A DNA stretch of 64,000 nt from Phytopseudomonas daroniae (GTDB lineage: Bacteria; Pseudomonadota; Gammaproteobacteria; Pseudomonadales; Pseudomonadaceae): positions 46,314 to 110,313 of the forward strand of contig NZ_QJUI01000018.1 of assembly GCF_004327285.1 (NCBI RefSeq), written 5' to 3'. The notes under the pieces were generated by a model. The model was not told the origin of the DNA. It was given only the letters and a program-made list of their open reading frames with translations, and searched no databases. This document shows positions 43,290-51,263 of this stretch, one piece after another. Numbering within the stretch: the first letter of the stretch is position 1; the number at the start of each line of letters is the position of its first letter. The position numbers and the translations under genes are program-made.

Positions 43290-44240
43290 ATGAGCGATTT
43301 TCCGGACGATATCGACCTGCAGGCGTTCTGGGATGATAGCGCCTACGCACGTAAGGAATTCAGCGATGTGCCACCCGGCGACGCGCTGATCGCCGAGCTC
43401 GAAGCGGAGCTGGGCTACCGTTTGCCGCCGTCTTATGTCGCCTTCATGCGGCGGCACAACGGTGGTACGCCGCACATGTGCTGCTTCCCCACCGACGAGC
43501 CGACCTCATGGGCCGAGAACCACGCCGCCATCACCGGGTTCCTCAGCATCGGGCGCCACAAGAGGTATTCCCTGTGCGGTGAACTTGGCAGCCGTTTCAT
43601 GATGCAAGAGTGGGGCTACCCGGATATCGGCGTGTACATCTGCGACTGCCCGTCCGCCGGCCACGACATGGTCGCTCTCGACTACCGCGCCTGCGATCCG
43701 CAGGGCGAGCCGCAGGTGGTGCATGTCGATCAGGAAAGCGACTACCACATCACCGTTCTGGCCAAGGATTTCGAGACTTTTGTGCGCGGGTTGGTCAGCG
43801 AGGAAGCGTTCGATACCGCCGAGGAGGACTTCCAGGCAGACCTGCACCGGGTGACCGAGGGCGACTTTCCGCCGTTTCCGCGCATCGGCGAAGCAGTCCG
43901 CGCGATTGCCCTGCAACTGCTCGAGGAAAAACGCTATTTCGCCCTGCATGCCGACCCGCTGTCATACCTGCTGTATGACGTGCAGTTCTGGGTTTACCAG
44001 CACCGCCAGCGCGTCGAGAGCCGCCAGCAATACCAGGACGCCTACTCGCCAATGATCGCCTTCGGCGGACGTGGCTTCAGCACCTGCGGCTATGCACCGG
44101 ATTTCGTCGAGGACTGGTTCAAGGCGCGTTTCAACGCCCGCGAGCTGATCGAGAGTCGGTATGGCATCGTATTCAGCGAAGCGCACACCTTGCTGATGAC
44201 CGAGCAGTTACTGGGATTTCTCGTAGAGGGCCAGCCGTAA
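43290..44240 (+). CDS. SMI1/KNR4-fold protein
   Basis: A 316-residue soluble protein. Residues about 25-165 match the SMI1/KNR4 (SUKH) fold: LIAELEAELGYRLPPSYVAFMRRHNGGTP is the typical LP.Y..F....NGG signature, followed by FLSIGRHKRYS, YPDIGVYICDCPSAGHDMVALDYRAC and FVRGLV. The C-terminal half (about 195-316) is an extra domain without a recognised match. SUKH proteins are often immunity proteins against polymorphic toxins, but no toxin gene is adjacent here. The ATG overlaps the TGA of a 20-codon upstream ORF. Confidence 0.72.
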   Translation: MSDFPDDIDLQAFWDDSAYARKEFSDVPPGDALIAELEAELGYRLPPSYVAFMRRHNGGTPHMCCFPTDEPTSWAENHAAITGFLSIGRHKRYSLCGELGSRFMMQEWGYPDIGVYICDCPSAGHDMVALDYRACDPQGEPQVVHVDQESDYHITVLAKDFETFVRGLVSEEAFDTAEEDFQADLHRVTEGDFPPFPRIGEAVRAIALQLLEEKRYFALHADPLSYLLYDVQFWVYQHRQRVESRQQYQDAYSPMIAFGGRGFSTCGYAPDFVEDWFKARFNARELIESRYGIVFSEAHTLLMTEQLLGFLVEGQP

Positions 44241-44422
44241 GTCGGCGGCCTTTTTGAAAGCCCTGGCCATTGGGTTCTGTTCGATAAAGCCGCAGCCTCG
44301 CGAGGCTCTGCATAGCCAGCGGAAGTGTGTCGCGATTTGGTCATCCAGTGCTGCAGGTTTTCCAGGCAGTCGCTTAATATTGGCCGACTGAACGCCGTCC
44401 CACGAGATGCCAAGGAGGCCCT

Positions 44423-44893
44423 ATGAGTAGTTACATCACACTGCGTACATTTTCAGCGGAAGAGCTCTTGCTGGGCGAGGAAGAAACGCGACAGGTGCTC
44501 AAGTTCTTCTTCAAGGCTGAGCACACCTTCATTGATGGTTTAACCATGAGTGACAACGCGCGTGGTTTTGCACAGGGGTTACTGGTCGAAGCTATCGATG
44601 CCAGCTATGCGATGGGCTACGTGGAGGCTATGTTCAGAAGTGCCGCCAATCCGAATCAGGGGCCGGTGAAGGTCATCAAGGCCTTTGGCAAAAAAGCGGC
44701 CAGGCACTGGTTCAAGCACGCGTCGAGCAACGACCTGATGAATGTGAAGGTCTACGAATCGGTGGTCTCGACTATCGCGCGCAATTTTCGCTCGATACTG
44801 CGCACGGAGTTGGCCAAGACTAGAACCGAGCGCCCCCATGGCGCCATGCTGGCGTACCAGACGCGGCAGTCTAGCGACAGGGTCTGGGGATAA
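44423..44893 (+). CDS. Hypothetical soluble protein next to the ankyrin gene
   Basis: A 156-residue protein with no recognised family. It is predicted largely helical: EELLLGEEETRQVLKFFFKAEHTFIDG, DNARGFAQGLLVEAIDASYAMGYVEAMF and a basic C-terminus (RTELAKTRTERPHG). There is no signal peptide. AAGGAGG precedes the ATG at 44412-44418. It lies 3 bp before the ankyrin gene, so the two form an operon. Helical proteins paired with ankyrin proteins occur in several effector/immunity contexts; no such function is shown here. Confidence 0.65.
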   Translation: MSSYITLRTFSAEELLLGEEETRQVLKFFFKAEHTFIDGLTMSDNARGFAQGLLVEAIDASYAMGYVEAMFRSAANPNQGPVKVIKAFGKKAARHWFKHASSNDLMNVKVYESVVSTIARNFRSILRTELAKTRTERPHGAMLAYQTRQSSDRVWG

Positions 44894-44896
44894 CGC

Positions 44897-45415
44897 ATGA
44901 AAAAAGCACGTAGCGTACTTTACGGACTTTCTGCGCTGGTGATCGTCGCGGCTGCCGGCGGCAGCTACCTGCTCGCCACCCAGTCGATGGAGCAACTGGT
45001 GGAATGCGGCACCGAGGACAGCGATGCGCTGGTGCCGTCGTTGTGCGTGAGCTACTTGAAACTGTTCCGGCTGGATGCTGTTTCCATCAGTGAATTGCAG
45101 GCTGGTGCGGGGCTCGATGGCGTGCTCAACAGCCAGGGAGACAATCGCTATCAGGTCGCCGAGCTGTTGCTGCAGAACGGCCTCGATGTCGACGGCGTCA
45201 ATCACTACGGTGTCGAGGGTGGCGAGCACCTCACGCCACTGCAGGCCGCTATTTATTACAACGACAGACAGCGCATCGAGTTTCTGTTGCGACACGGCGC
45301 CGACGCGAGTGTGCGAGACAGCCAGGGGCGTGATGCCCTGGCGCTGGTCGGGCACCTGAGCGCAGAGCACCCTGGTGAGGATCGGTCTGCGTTGCTGGCA
45401 TTGTTCAAGCGCTGA
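44897..45415 (+). CDS. Membrane-anchored or exported ankyrin-repeat protein
   Basis: A 172-residue protein with an N-terminal signal anchor (about 7-27: SVLYGLSALVIVAAAGGSYLLA) and two to three ankyrin repeats in the C-terminal half (NRYQVAELLLQNGLDVDGVN, HLTPLQAAIYYNDRQRIEFLLRHGADASVRDSQGRDAL). Two Cys residues in the mature part may form a disulfide. Periplasmic ankyrin proteins are known as partners or immunity proteins of effectors and of catalases; the partner here is presumably the 156-residue upstream protein. Confidence 0.75.
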   Translation: MKKARSVLYGLSALVIVAAAGGSYLLATQSMEQLVECGTEDSDALVPSLCVSYLKLFRLDAVSISELQAGAGLDGVLNSQGDNRYQVAELLLQNGLDVDGVNHYGVEGGEHLTPLQAAIYYNDRQRIEFLLRHGADASVRDSQGRDALALVGHLSAEHPGEDRSALLALFKR

Positions 45416-45424
45416 GCGATATCG

Positions 45425-45850
45425 GAGGGAGTACCGCCTATAGTACCCACGGTGAGCTTGCCCGGCGGGCCGGTGAGTGTATAGGTGGTGTCGATATTGA
45501 CCTGGTCTTCCGGTTCTCAGGTGGACAGCTTCTCACCCTGCTTGTCGTGCATGAGCTGGTGGGTGTAGCCCGCCTGTAATTGCCTGCCGGGTACCAGCTC
45601 ACCGGAGATTTCCGCTTCTTAACCCTTGGTCTTGGATTCAACATCTTTGTAGGCACCGCCCAGCCAGAGATGCTGCCGCGCACGGAGGTAGCGTCGGTGA
45701 CCGCGCGATTGTCCTCGCAGCCTTAAAAGTAGACGATGCTGGCGTTCAGGCGGCCGTGAAAGAATTCACCTTTGATCCCGACCTCGTAGTTCTTGCCTTC
45801 ATTCGGCTCCACCTGTTTGTTATTGCTGTCGCGATATTCGCGCTGCGGGC
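45425..45850 (-). pseudogene. TonB-dependent siderophore receptor remnant (beta-barrel middle part)
   Basis: On the minus strand REYRDSNNKQVEPNEGKNYE and VGIKGEFFHGRLNASIVYF are typical barrel sequence of FoxA/FpvA-type receptors, but a TAA follows at 45723. Receptor-like reading then continues in other frames with stops (AYKDVESK, EAEISGELVPGRQLQAGYTHQL, EPEDQVNIDTTYTLTG), ending near PPGKLTVG at about 45440. The plug and N-terminus are absent, and so is the final barrel end. At least one frameshift and several stops make it a pseudogene. Confidence 0.85.
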
Positions 45851-46102
45851 CAGCCGTGATGTTGACGGTAGAGCGCCTCCAGCCCTGCATGGAACCCCGT
45901 ATCGAGGCACACCGTGGACATCCCGCCTTCGAGGGATTTCTCGAATAAGAATTCGTCGCAATCCTACGGTGCGCTGCGCTGGGAATGGCCATGCCTGCAC
46001 GGTGCTGACGGGTGGTTTCCGTGCTCTTTTCGGATGAATTCATTCTCGCCATCGCTCTAGCTCATGGAGGCTTCGAAGCCGCTCTAAGCTAAGCGTTAAA
46101 TG
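45851..46102. other. Non-coding or decayed stretch before the tau operon
   Basis: No intact gene is recognised. One frame continues from the receptor remnant to 46052 without receptor-like motifs, and another minus-strand frame reads through a short open peptide (EFLFEKSLEGGMSTVCLDTG) of unknown origin. Base composition becomes AT-rich towards 46140, unlike the surroundings. Confidence 0.5.
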
Positions 46103-46132
46103 TTATTGGTTTTATATTTTTTATAACCATAA
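46103..46132 (+). promoter_or_regulatory. AT-rich imperfect dyad upstream of tauA, candidate operator
   Basis: TTATTGGTTTTATA (46103-46116) and TATAACCATAA (46122-46132) form an imperfect inverted repeat in a very AT-rich stretch. CysB/Cbl-type LysR activators bind such sites upstream of sulfonate operons. Two short hairpins (AGCGCC..GGCGCT about 46146-46162; GGCACC..GGTGCC 46170-46190) follow in the probable leader. Confidence 0.4.
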
Positions 46133-46206
46133 ATTATCCTCCATCAGCGCCGTGGTGGCGCTTCGGCACCTGAAACCGCAGCGGTGCCACTTGCGAGGAG
46201 TCGAAC

Positions 46207-47190
46207 GTGAAACGAACCATCAAAGCCCTGCTGCTCGCTGTCGCTGCGGCAACCGCTGTACCGGCCCATGCCGCCGACATCGTCATCGGTTACCAGACCG
46301 GTGTGGATCCGTCCAAGGTTGCCCAGGCCGACGGTGCCTACGAAAAGGCCATCGGCCAGAAGCTCGACTGGCGTCGTTTCAACGCCGGCCCGGAAGTGGT
46401 GACCGCGCTTGCCTCCGGTGACGTGCAGATCGGCAACCTCGGCTCCAGCCCGCTGGCCGCCGCCACCTCGCGCAAGCTGCCGTTGGTGACCTTTCTGGTC
46501 GCAGCACAGATCAACGCCGCCGAGGCGCTGGTGGTGCGCAACGGCAGCGGTATCGAAAGCCCCGAGCAACTGGTCGGCAAGACCATCGCCACGCCGTTCG
46601 TATCCACCTCCCACTACAGCCTGCTAGGGGCGCTGAAGCACTGGAACATCGATCCGACCAAGGTGAAGATCGTCAACCTCAACCCGGCCGAGATCAACGC
46701 TGCCTGGAAACGCGGCGATATCGACGGCGCCTTCGTCTGGTCGCCGGCTCTGGGGGAGATCAAGCGTGACGGCAAGGTGCTGACCGACGCCGCCGACGTC
46801 GGCAAATGGGGCGCACCGACTTTCGAAGTCTGGGTCGCTCGCAAGGATTTCGCCGAGAAGCACCCCGAGGTGCTGGCGCAGTTCGCCAAGGTGACCCTCG
46901 ACGCCTTCGCCGACTACCAGGCCAACACCGCCAAGTGGACGGCCGACTCCGAGCAGGCCAAGAAGATCGCCAAGTTGATCGGCGCCAACGCTGCCGACGT
47001 TCCCGAATTGCTGGCCGGCTCGACCTACCCCAATGCCCAGCAGCAGGTCAGCGCCGAGCTGCTCGGTGGCGGCACCGCCAAAGCCATCGCCGGCACCGCC
47101 GAGTTCCTCAAGGAGCAGAAGCGCATCCCCGCCGTGCTGCCGGATTACTCGCCCTACGTAAGCACCGAGTACGTCCGCCAGGCTCAGTAA
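46207..47190 (+). CDS. tauA: Taurine ABC transporter periplasmic binding protein, GTG start
   Basis: A 327-residue substrate-binding protein with a signal peptide (ALLLAVAAATAVPAHAA). The mature sequence, with DIVIGYQTGVDPSKVAQADG, GSSPLAAATSRKLPL, FVSTSHYSLLGALKHW and AWKRGDIDGAFVWSPAL, is characteristic of TauA. Translation starts at GTG 46207 after GAGGAG. It is the first gene of tauABCD; a terminator-like hairpin stands between it and tauB. Confidence 0.95.
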   Translation: MKRTIKALLLAVAAATAVPAHAADIVIGYQTGVDPSKVAQADGAYEKAIGQKLDWRRFNAGPEVVTALASGDVQIGNLGSSPLAAATSRKLPLVTFLVAAQINAAEALVVRNGSGIESPEQLVGKTIATPFVSTSHYSLLGALKHWNIDPTKVKIVNLNPAEINAAWKRGDIDGAFVWSPALGEIKRDGKVLTDAADVGKWGAPTFEVWVARKDFAEKHPEVLAQFAKVTLDAFADYQANTAKWTADSEQAKKIAKLIGANAADVPELLAGSTYPNAQQQVSAELLGGGTAKAIAGTAEFLKEQKRIPAVLPDYSPYVSTEYVRQAQ

Positions 47191-47217
47191 ACCCGATTTA
47201 CGTTCATGCCACGTTTC

Positions 47218-47241
47218 GCCCCTCTTCGGAGGGGCTTTTTT
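47218..47241 (+). terminator. UUCG-capped hairpin between tauA and tauB
   Basis: GCCCCTC, loop TTCG, GAGGGGC (47218-47235), then six T residues. This is a textbook intrinsic terminator inside the operon, with tauB starting only 18 bp later. It probably works as a partial terminator that keeps tauA levels above those of tauBCD and also stabilises the tauA mRNA. Confidence 0.9.
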
Positions 47242-47258
47242 ACTTTGAGGAGTCGACC

Positions 47259-48047
47259 ATGAGCCGATTGAACGCCGAGCGGGTCAGCTTGAGTTTCAAG
47301 CGTCGCGGCCATTCGCAGGTCATTCTGGATAACTTCGATCTGCAGATCGACAAGGGCGCCTCCGTGGTCGTGCTCGGCCCGTCGGGCTGTGGCAAATCCA
47401 GCCTGCTCAACGTACTGGCCGGCTTCCAGACGCTCGACAGCGGCCGTGTGCATCTCGATGGCCGCACCCTCGAAGGCCCGGGTGGCGAGCGCGGTGTGGT
47501 GTTTCAGGATGACGCGCTGATGCCCTGGCTCGACGCCCTCGACAATGTTGCCCTGGGTCTGCGCCTGCGCGGCCTGAACAAGGAGCAACGGCATGCGCGG
47601 GCGCGTGAAGTGCTCGAACTGGTCGGCCTGGCCAGCCATGTCCATCACCAGATTTCCGAACTGTCCGGCGGCCAGCGTCAGCGCCTCGGGTTGGCGCGGG
47701 CACTGGCGGTCGATCCGGACTTCCTGCTGCTCGACGAGCCCTTCGGTGCTCTCGATGCCCTGACTCGCGAGCGTATGCAGTTGCTGCTGCTGGACGTCTG
47801 GAAACGCACCGGCAAAGGCCTCTTCCTGATTACCCATAGCGTCGATGAGGCGTTGTTTCTCGCCACCGACCTGATCGTGCTGGACGGCCCGCCCGCTCGT
47901 GCGGTGATCCGCCGACAACTGCCATTCGCCCGCCGCTATATCGAGGGTGAGCCGGTACGTTCGATCAAGAGCGATCCGGCCTTTGCCGAGCTGCGGCAGG
48001 AGCTGCTCGATGTCTTCCTTCAGGAGTCCGCCGACCATGCCTTCTGA
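47259..48047 (+). CDS. tauB: Taurine ABC transporter ATP-binding protein
   Basis: A 262-residue ATPase with Walker A GPSGCGKSS, Q-loop GVVFQDDALMPW, ABC signature LSGGQRQRLGLARAL, Walker B FLLLDEPFGALD and the H-loop in LITHSVDEAL. GAGGAG precedes the ATG. It powers the TauC permease and overlaps the tauC start by 11 bp. Confidence 0.94.
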   Translation: MSRLNAERVSLSFKRRGHSQVILDNFDLQIDKGASVVVLGPSGCGKSSLLNVLAGFQTLDSGRVHLDGRTLEGPGGERGVVFQDDALMPWLDALDNVALGLRLRGLNKEQRHARAREVLELVGLASHVHHQISELSGGQRQRLGLARALAVDPDFLLLDEPFGALDALTRERMQLLLLDVWKRTGKGLFLITHSVDEALFLATDLIVLDGPPARAVIRRQLPFARRYIEGEPVRSIKSDPAFAELRQELLDVFLQESADHAF

Positions 48048-48852
48048 CGCTTTGAAAACCACTCTGAGTACTCGTCGCCGACTCATCGGAATCGGCTTCG
48101 ATCGCCGTCGTGTGGCAGCCTTCGGCACCCTGGCCGCACTGGCGACGCTGTGGTGGCTGGCGACGCACCTGGAGTGGGTCGACACCATCTTCCTGCCGGC
48201 ACCCGAACAACTGCTGGTGGCCCTCAAGGGGCTGCTGCAGGACGGCTACCTAGATGCCACGCTGTGGCAACACCTGAGCACCAGCCTGTGGCGCGTGCTG
48301 GTGGCGGTGCTGGCGGCAGTCGTCACGGCCGTGCCGCTGGGGATCGCCATGGGCCTGAACCCAACGCTCAACGCAGCGCTCGATCCGTTGGTGGAGTTCT
48401 ACCGACCGATCCCGCCACTGGCTTATCTGCCGCTGATGGTGATCTGGTTCGGCATCGGTGAACTGTCCAAGGTGCTGCTCATCTACCTGGCGCTGTTCGC
48501 ACCGCTGCTGATCGCCACCGTGGGCGGGGTGCGCCGGGTCGACCGGGCGCGTATCCAGGCGGTGCGCTGCCTTGGCGCGAGCCGGGTGCAGGTGGTGCGC
48601 CACGTGATTCTGCCCAGCGCCCTGCCGGATATCCTCACGGGTTTGCGCATCGCTCTGGGCGTCGGCTGGTCGACGCTGGTGGCGGCGGAACTGATCGCCG
48701 CCAACCAGGGCCTGGGCTTCATGGTGCAGTCCGCCGCGCAGTTCCTCGCCACCGACGTGGTGGTGGTCGGCATCCTGCTGATCGCCAGCATTGCCCTGAC
48801 CATCGAGCTCGGTTTACGGGCGCTGCAAAAACGTTTCGCGTCCTGGGGCTGA
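48037..48852 (+). CDS. tauC: Taurine ABC transporter permease
   Basis: A 271-residue inner-membrane protein with six helices and the BPD_transp_1 EAA-like loop RRVDRARIQAVRCLGASRVQVVRHVILPSALPDILTG. PIPPLAYLPLMVIWFGIGELSKV is typical of the SsuC/TauC group. ATG at 48037 follows AGGAG and overlaps tauB by 11 bp; an in-frame ATG 30 codons earlier is rejected. Confidence 0.93.
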   Translation: MPSDALKTTLSTRRRLIGIGFDRRRVAAFGTLAALATLWWLATHLEWVDTIFLPAPEQLLVALKGLLQDGYLDATLWQHLSTSLWRVLVAVLAAVVTAVPLGIAMGLNPTLNAALDPLVEFYRPIPPLAYLPLMVIWFGIGELSKVLLIYLALFAPLLIATVGGVRRVDRARIQAVRCLGASRVQVVRHVILPSALPDILTGLRIALGVGWSTLVAAELIAANQGLGFMVQSAAQFLATDVVVVGILLIASIALTIELGLRALQKRFASWG

Positions 48853-48927
48853 TCCACCTACGTATTTTTGTAACGCAGCCGTACCAACTCGCAACAAGGT
48901 TGCACGGGACTGAATAGAGAAAGACCT

Positions 48928-49782
48928 ATGACCATCGTATTCGAACGTATCGGCCAGGCCCTTGGCGCGCGGGTGAGCGGTGTCGACCTGAGCCGCCCGC
49001 TGGATGCCGAAAGCTACGCCACCTTGCGCCAGGGGCTGCTGGAGCATCAAGTGCTGTTTCTGCGTGATCAGTTGCTGACGCCGCGCCAGCAGCGGGACGC
49101 GGCAGCGCTGTTCGGTGACCTGCACATCCACCCGATCTATCCGAAGGTCGAGGAGCAGCCGGAAATCCTCGTGCTGGATACCGACCTCAATGACCTGCGC
49201 GACAACGCCCTGTGGCACTCCGACGTGTCTTTCATCCAGTCGCCGCCGCTGGGTTCGCTGCTCAGCGCACGGCATGTCCCGCCCCATGGTGGCGATACAC
49301 TGTGGGCCAGTTGCTCGGCCGCTTACGAGGGATTGTCCGCACCGATCCGCACGCTGCTCGACGGCCTGACGGCCGTGCATGACCTGACGCTGTCATTCCC
49401 GCTGGAGCGTTTCGGCAATACGCCGGACGCGCTGGAAAAATGGAATGCGGCGCGTGCTGCGAATCCGCCAGTCACCCATCCGGTGATACGTGTGCACCCG
49501 GAAACCGGGCGCAAAGGTATCTTCGTCAGCGAATCCTTCACCACGCGGATCGTCGAGCTGGAGCCCAATGAAAGCACTGCGCTGCTGCAGATGCTGTTCA
49601 AGCAGATCGCCAAACCTGAATTTTCCGTGCGCTGGCAATGGCGCCAGGGCGACCTGGCCTTCTGGGACAACCGTCTGACCCAGCACTATGCCTGCGACGA
49701 CTACCGCCCGCAGCGGCGCATCATGCGCCGTGCGACGATTCTGGGAGATCGGCCGTTTGGGTCGGGGAGTGGAACGCCGTGA
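48928..49782 (+). CDS. tauD: Taurine dioxygenase
   Basis: 2-Oxoglutarate/Fe(II) dioxygenase that releases sulfite from taurine, so the transporter products become a sulfur source. It has 284 residues. The metal triad is His97 and Asp99 in LWHSDVSF and His253 in TQHYACDDYRPQRRIMRR, where the Arg pair binds 2-oxoglutarate. FLRDQLLTP is a typical N-terminal segment. It is 75 bp after tauC, last gene of the cluster. Confidence 0.94.
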   Translation: MTIVFERIGQALGARVSGVDLSRPLDAESYATLRQGLLEHQVLFLRDQLLTPRQQRDAAALFGDLHIHPIYPKVEEQPEILVLDTDLNDLRDNALWHSDVSFIQSPPLGSLLSARHVPPHGGDTLWASCSAAYEGLSAPIRTLLDGLTAVHDLTLSFPLERFGNTPDALEKWNAARAANPPVTHPVIRVHPETGRKGIFVSESFTTRIVELEPNESTALLQMLFKQIAKPEFSVRWQWRQGDLAFWDNRLTQHYACDDYRPQRRIMRRATILGDRPFGSGSGTP

Positions 49783-50123
49783 GTAGCGCGGGAGCAGAAT
49801 AGTACGGTGCCAGACCTGTGGCCGACGGCAGAGGGGTTTTGTAAAGTCGGTAAAGACCTGGCCTTTTTTGCGGCGCTATCCGTCTTAGTAAGTAAGCACG
49901 TTGATTGGCAGTGGCCAGAACGGATGGTTGCCGAGCGTTACCCTCGAGCCTCCTATCGCAATCGACGACAAGCCGGCCCCTATCTCTCGAACCTGTAGGA
50001 GCCGGCTTGCCGGCGATTGATCACTTGGAAGTGATCAAAGCCGTGGCTGAAGCCCTGCCTTTTTGTGGAGCACGGCATTGGCCGTGGAGGCCGCTGACAA
50101 ACATCGACCTCAAACCAACCCGA
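49783..50123. other. Gene-free spacer after tauD with a REP element
   Basis: No coding region, tRNA or terminator with a U-run is recognised. It contains a REP palindrome at 49994-50016 and short low-structure stretches. The right end borders the second TonB-receptor remnant. Confidence 0.6.
49994..50016. repeat. Pseudomonas REP palindrome
   Basis: TGTAGGAGCCGGCTTGCCGG, with GCCGGC arms around TT, is the canonical Pseudomonas REP core (TAGGAGCCGGCTTGCCGGCGA). It lies between tauD and the receptor remnant. Confidence 0.9.
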
Positions 50124-50432
50124 TCAGAACTGCGGCGTGTATTTCACGCTGAACATCAGGTTGCGTGGGTCGCCGTAGATGTTGTTGCCACCCGGATCCG
50201 AGTAGGAAGGGATGTAGTAGCGCTTGTCGAACAGGTTGTTGAGGTTGAGCGCTAATTCCACTTCTGAAGTGAGCCGATAAGCCAGGTGAGCATTCCAGAC
50301 GGTGAAGCCCGGCACGCTGTACTCGTTGTTGTAGCCCAGGGTATGGCTTGGCGAGTTGAACCCTGCACTAACGCTGAGGCGGTTCAGTTTACCTGGCAAC
50401 TGGTACGAGCTCTCTTGAATATCACCTTTGCT
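50124..50432 (-). pseudogene. TonB-dependent receptor remnant (C-terminal barrel end)
   Basis: The minus strand reads ASKGDIQESSYQLPGKLNRL, then SVSAGFNSPSHTLGYNNEYS, FTVWNAHLAYRLTSEVELAL, NLNNLFDKRYYIPSYSDPGG and ends MFSVKYTPQF, the terminal Phe usual for outer-membrane barrels. Only about 100 C-terminal residues remain, without start codon, signal or plug. It begins at the position of the barrel where the remnant at 45425-45850 stops, but it sits on the wrong side of the tau cluster for a simple insertion. Confidence 0.85.
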
Positions 50433-50552
50433 CGCGCACCTGGGGCCTGCTGGTGCCAGAGCAACCGAAAACCTGAACTTTGCTGCGCCCTCCAGGGACT
50501 GACTGAGTAAGGGCAGTCAGCCCATTCGTGTTTACCAGCCCTGGAGGCGGAT

Positions 50553-50768
50553 ATGTCGGATCATCACACCTACAAGAAGGTCGAGCTGGTTGGCTCGTCC
50601 TCGACCAGTATCGAAGATGCCATCAGCAATGCCCTGGCCGAGGCCAGCAAGAGCATTCGCCATCTGGAATGGTTCGAGATCACCGAAACCCGTGGTCACA
50701 TCGCCGATGGCGCGGTGGCCCATTATCAGGTCACCCTGAAGGTCGGCTTCCGCGTCGCCAACAGCTGA
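50553..50768 (+). CDS. Dodecin flavin-binding protein
   Basis: A 71-residue protein of the dodecin family, which forms hollow dodecamers that store or quench FMN/FAD or riboflavin. YKKVELVGSSSTSIEDAISNAL, the flavin-stacking Trp in RHLEWFEITETRG and VAHYQVTLKVGFRV are all diagnostic. GGAGG precedes the ATG. Confidence 0.95.
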   Translation: MSDHHTYKKVELVGSSSTSIEDAISNALAEASKSIRHLEWFEITETRGHIADGAVAHYQVTLKVGFRVANS

Positions 50769-50880
50769 CCACGGGCCTCTGCAGTCGCGCTTACTTGTCA
50801 TAATGGCAATCTGAGACTTTATTGAAACGGGCCACCTTATGGCGCCCGGATTTGTTCACTGGTACGAGGGAGCGTTTGTG

Positions 50881-51102
50881 ATGAAAAAAGTGTTGTTTGC
50901 AGTAGGCCTGATGGCCCTGGCGGGCTCGGCGTTCGCAGCTAAGGATTGCGAAGAGCTGAAAGGCGAGATCGATGCCAAGATCCAGGCCAATGGCGTTGCG
51001 TCCTACACCCTTGAGATCGTCGACAAAGGCAGTGTGACTGACCGTGAAGTGGTCGGCAGCTGCGGCGGCGGCACCAAGGATATCGTCTACCAGCGTAACT
51101 GA
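50881..51102 (+). CDS. DUF1161 small exported protein, copy 1
   Basis: A 73-residue protein with a signal peptide (MKKVLFAVGLMALAGSAFAA) and a mature DUF1161 domain of about 53 residues: KDCEELKGEIDAKIQANGV, SYTLEIV, VVGSCGGGTKDIVYQRN. Two Cys residues are placed to form a disulfide. The function is unknown. GAGGGAG precedes ATG 50881. A paralogue is at 54562-54816. A terminator follows. Confidence 0.85.
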   Translation: MKKVLFAVGLMALAGSAFAAKDCEELKGEIDAKIQANGVASYTLEIVDKGSVTDREVVGSCGGGTKDIVYQRN

Positions 51103-51116
51103 TGTCTGTGGTCGAG

Positions 51117-51151
51117 AAGCCGGCGCGCAGCCTCTGCGACGCCGGCTTTTT
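51117..51151 (+). terminator. Intrinsic terminator after DUF1161 copy 1
   Basis: AAGCCGGCG (51117-51125) and CGCCGGCTT (51140-51148) form a 9-bp stem with a GC-rich loop, followed by a T-run (TTTTT). It closes the gene 14 bp after the stop codon. Confidence 0.85.
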
Positions 51152-51263
51152 GTTGCCTGCACCTTGGCCTGAGGTGGCCTGAGCCGGTCTGGAAGCGTAG
51201 AGTAAGACCTACTGTTTTACTCGGGTAAAGCGCTGGCTTTATCCACAGCCAAGGTTTTTTCTC

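Noticed and set aside
45425..46052. One intact 109-codon minus-strand protein at 45723-46052
   Set aside because: Only its last 39 residues resemble a TonB receptor, and receptor reading continues past its stop in other frames; better read as a remnant.
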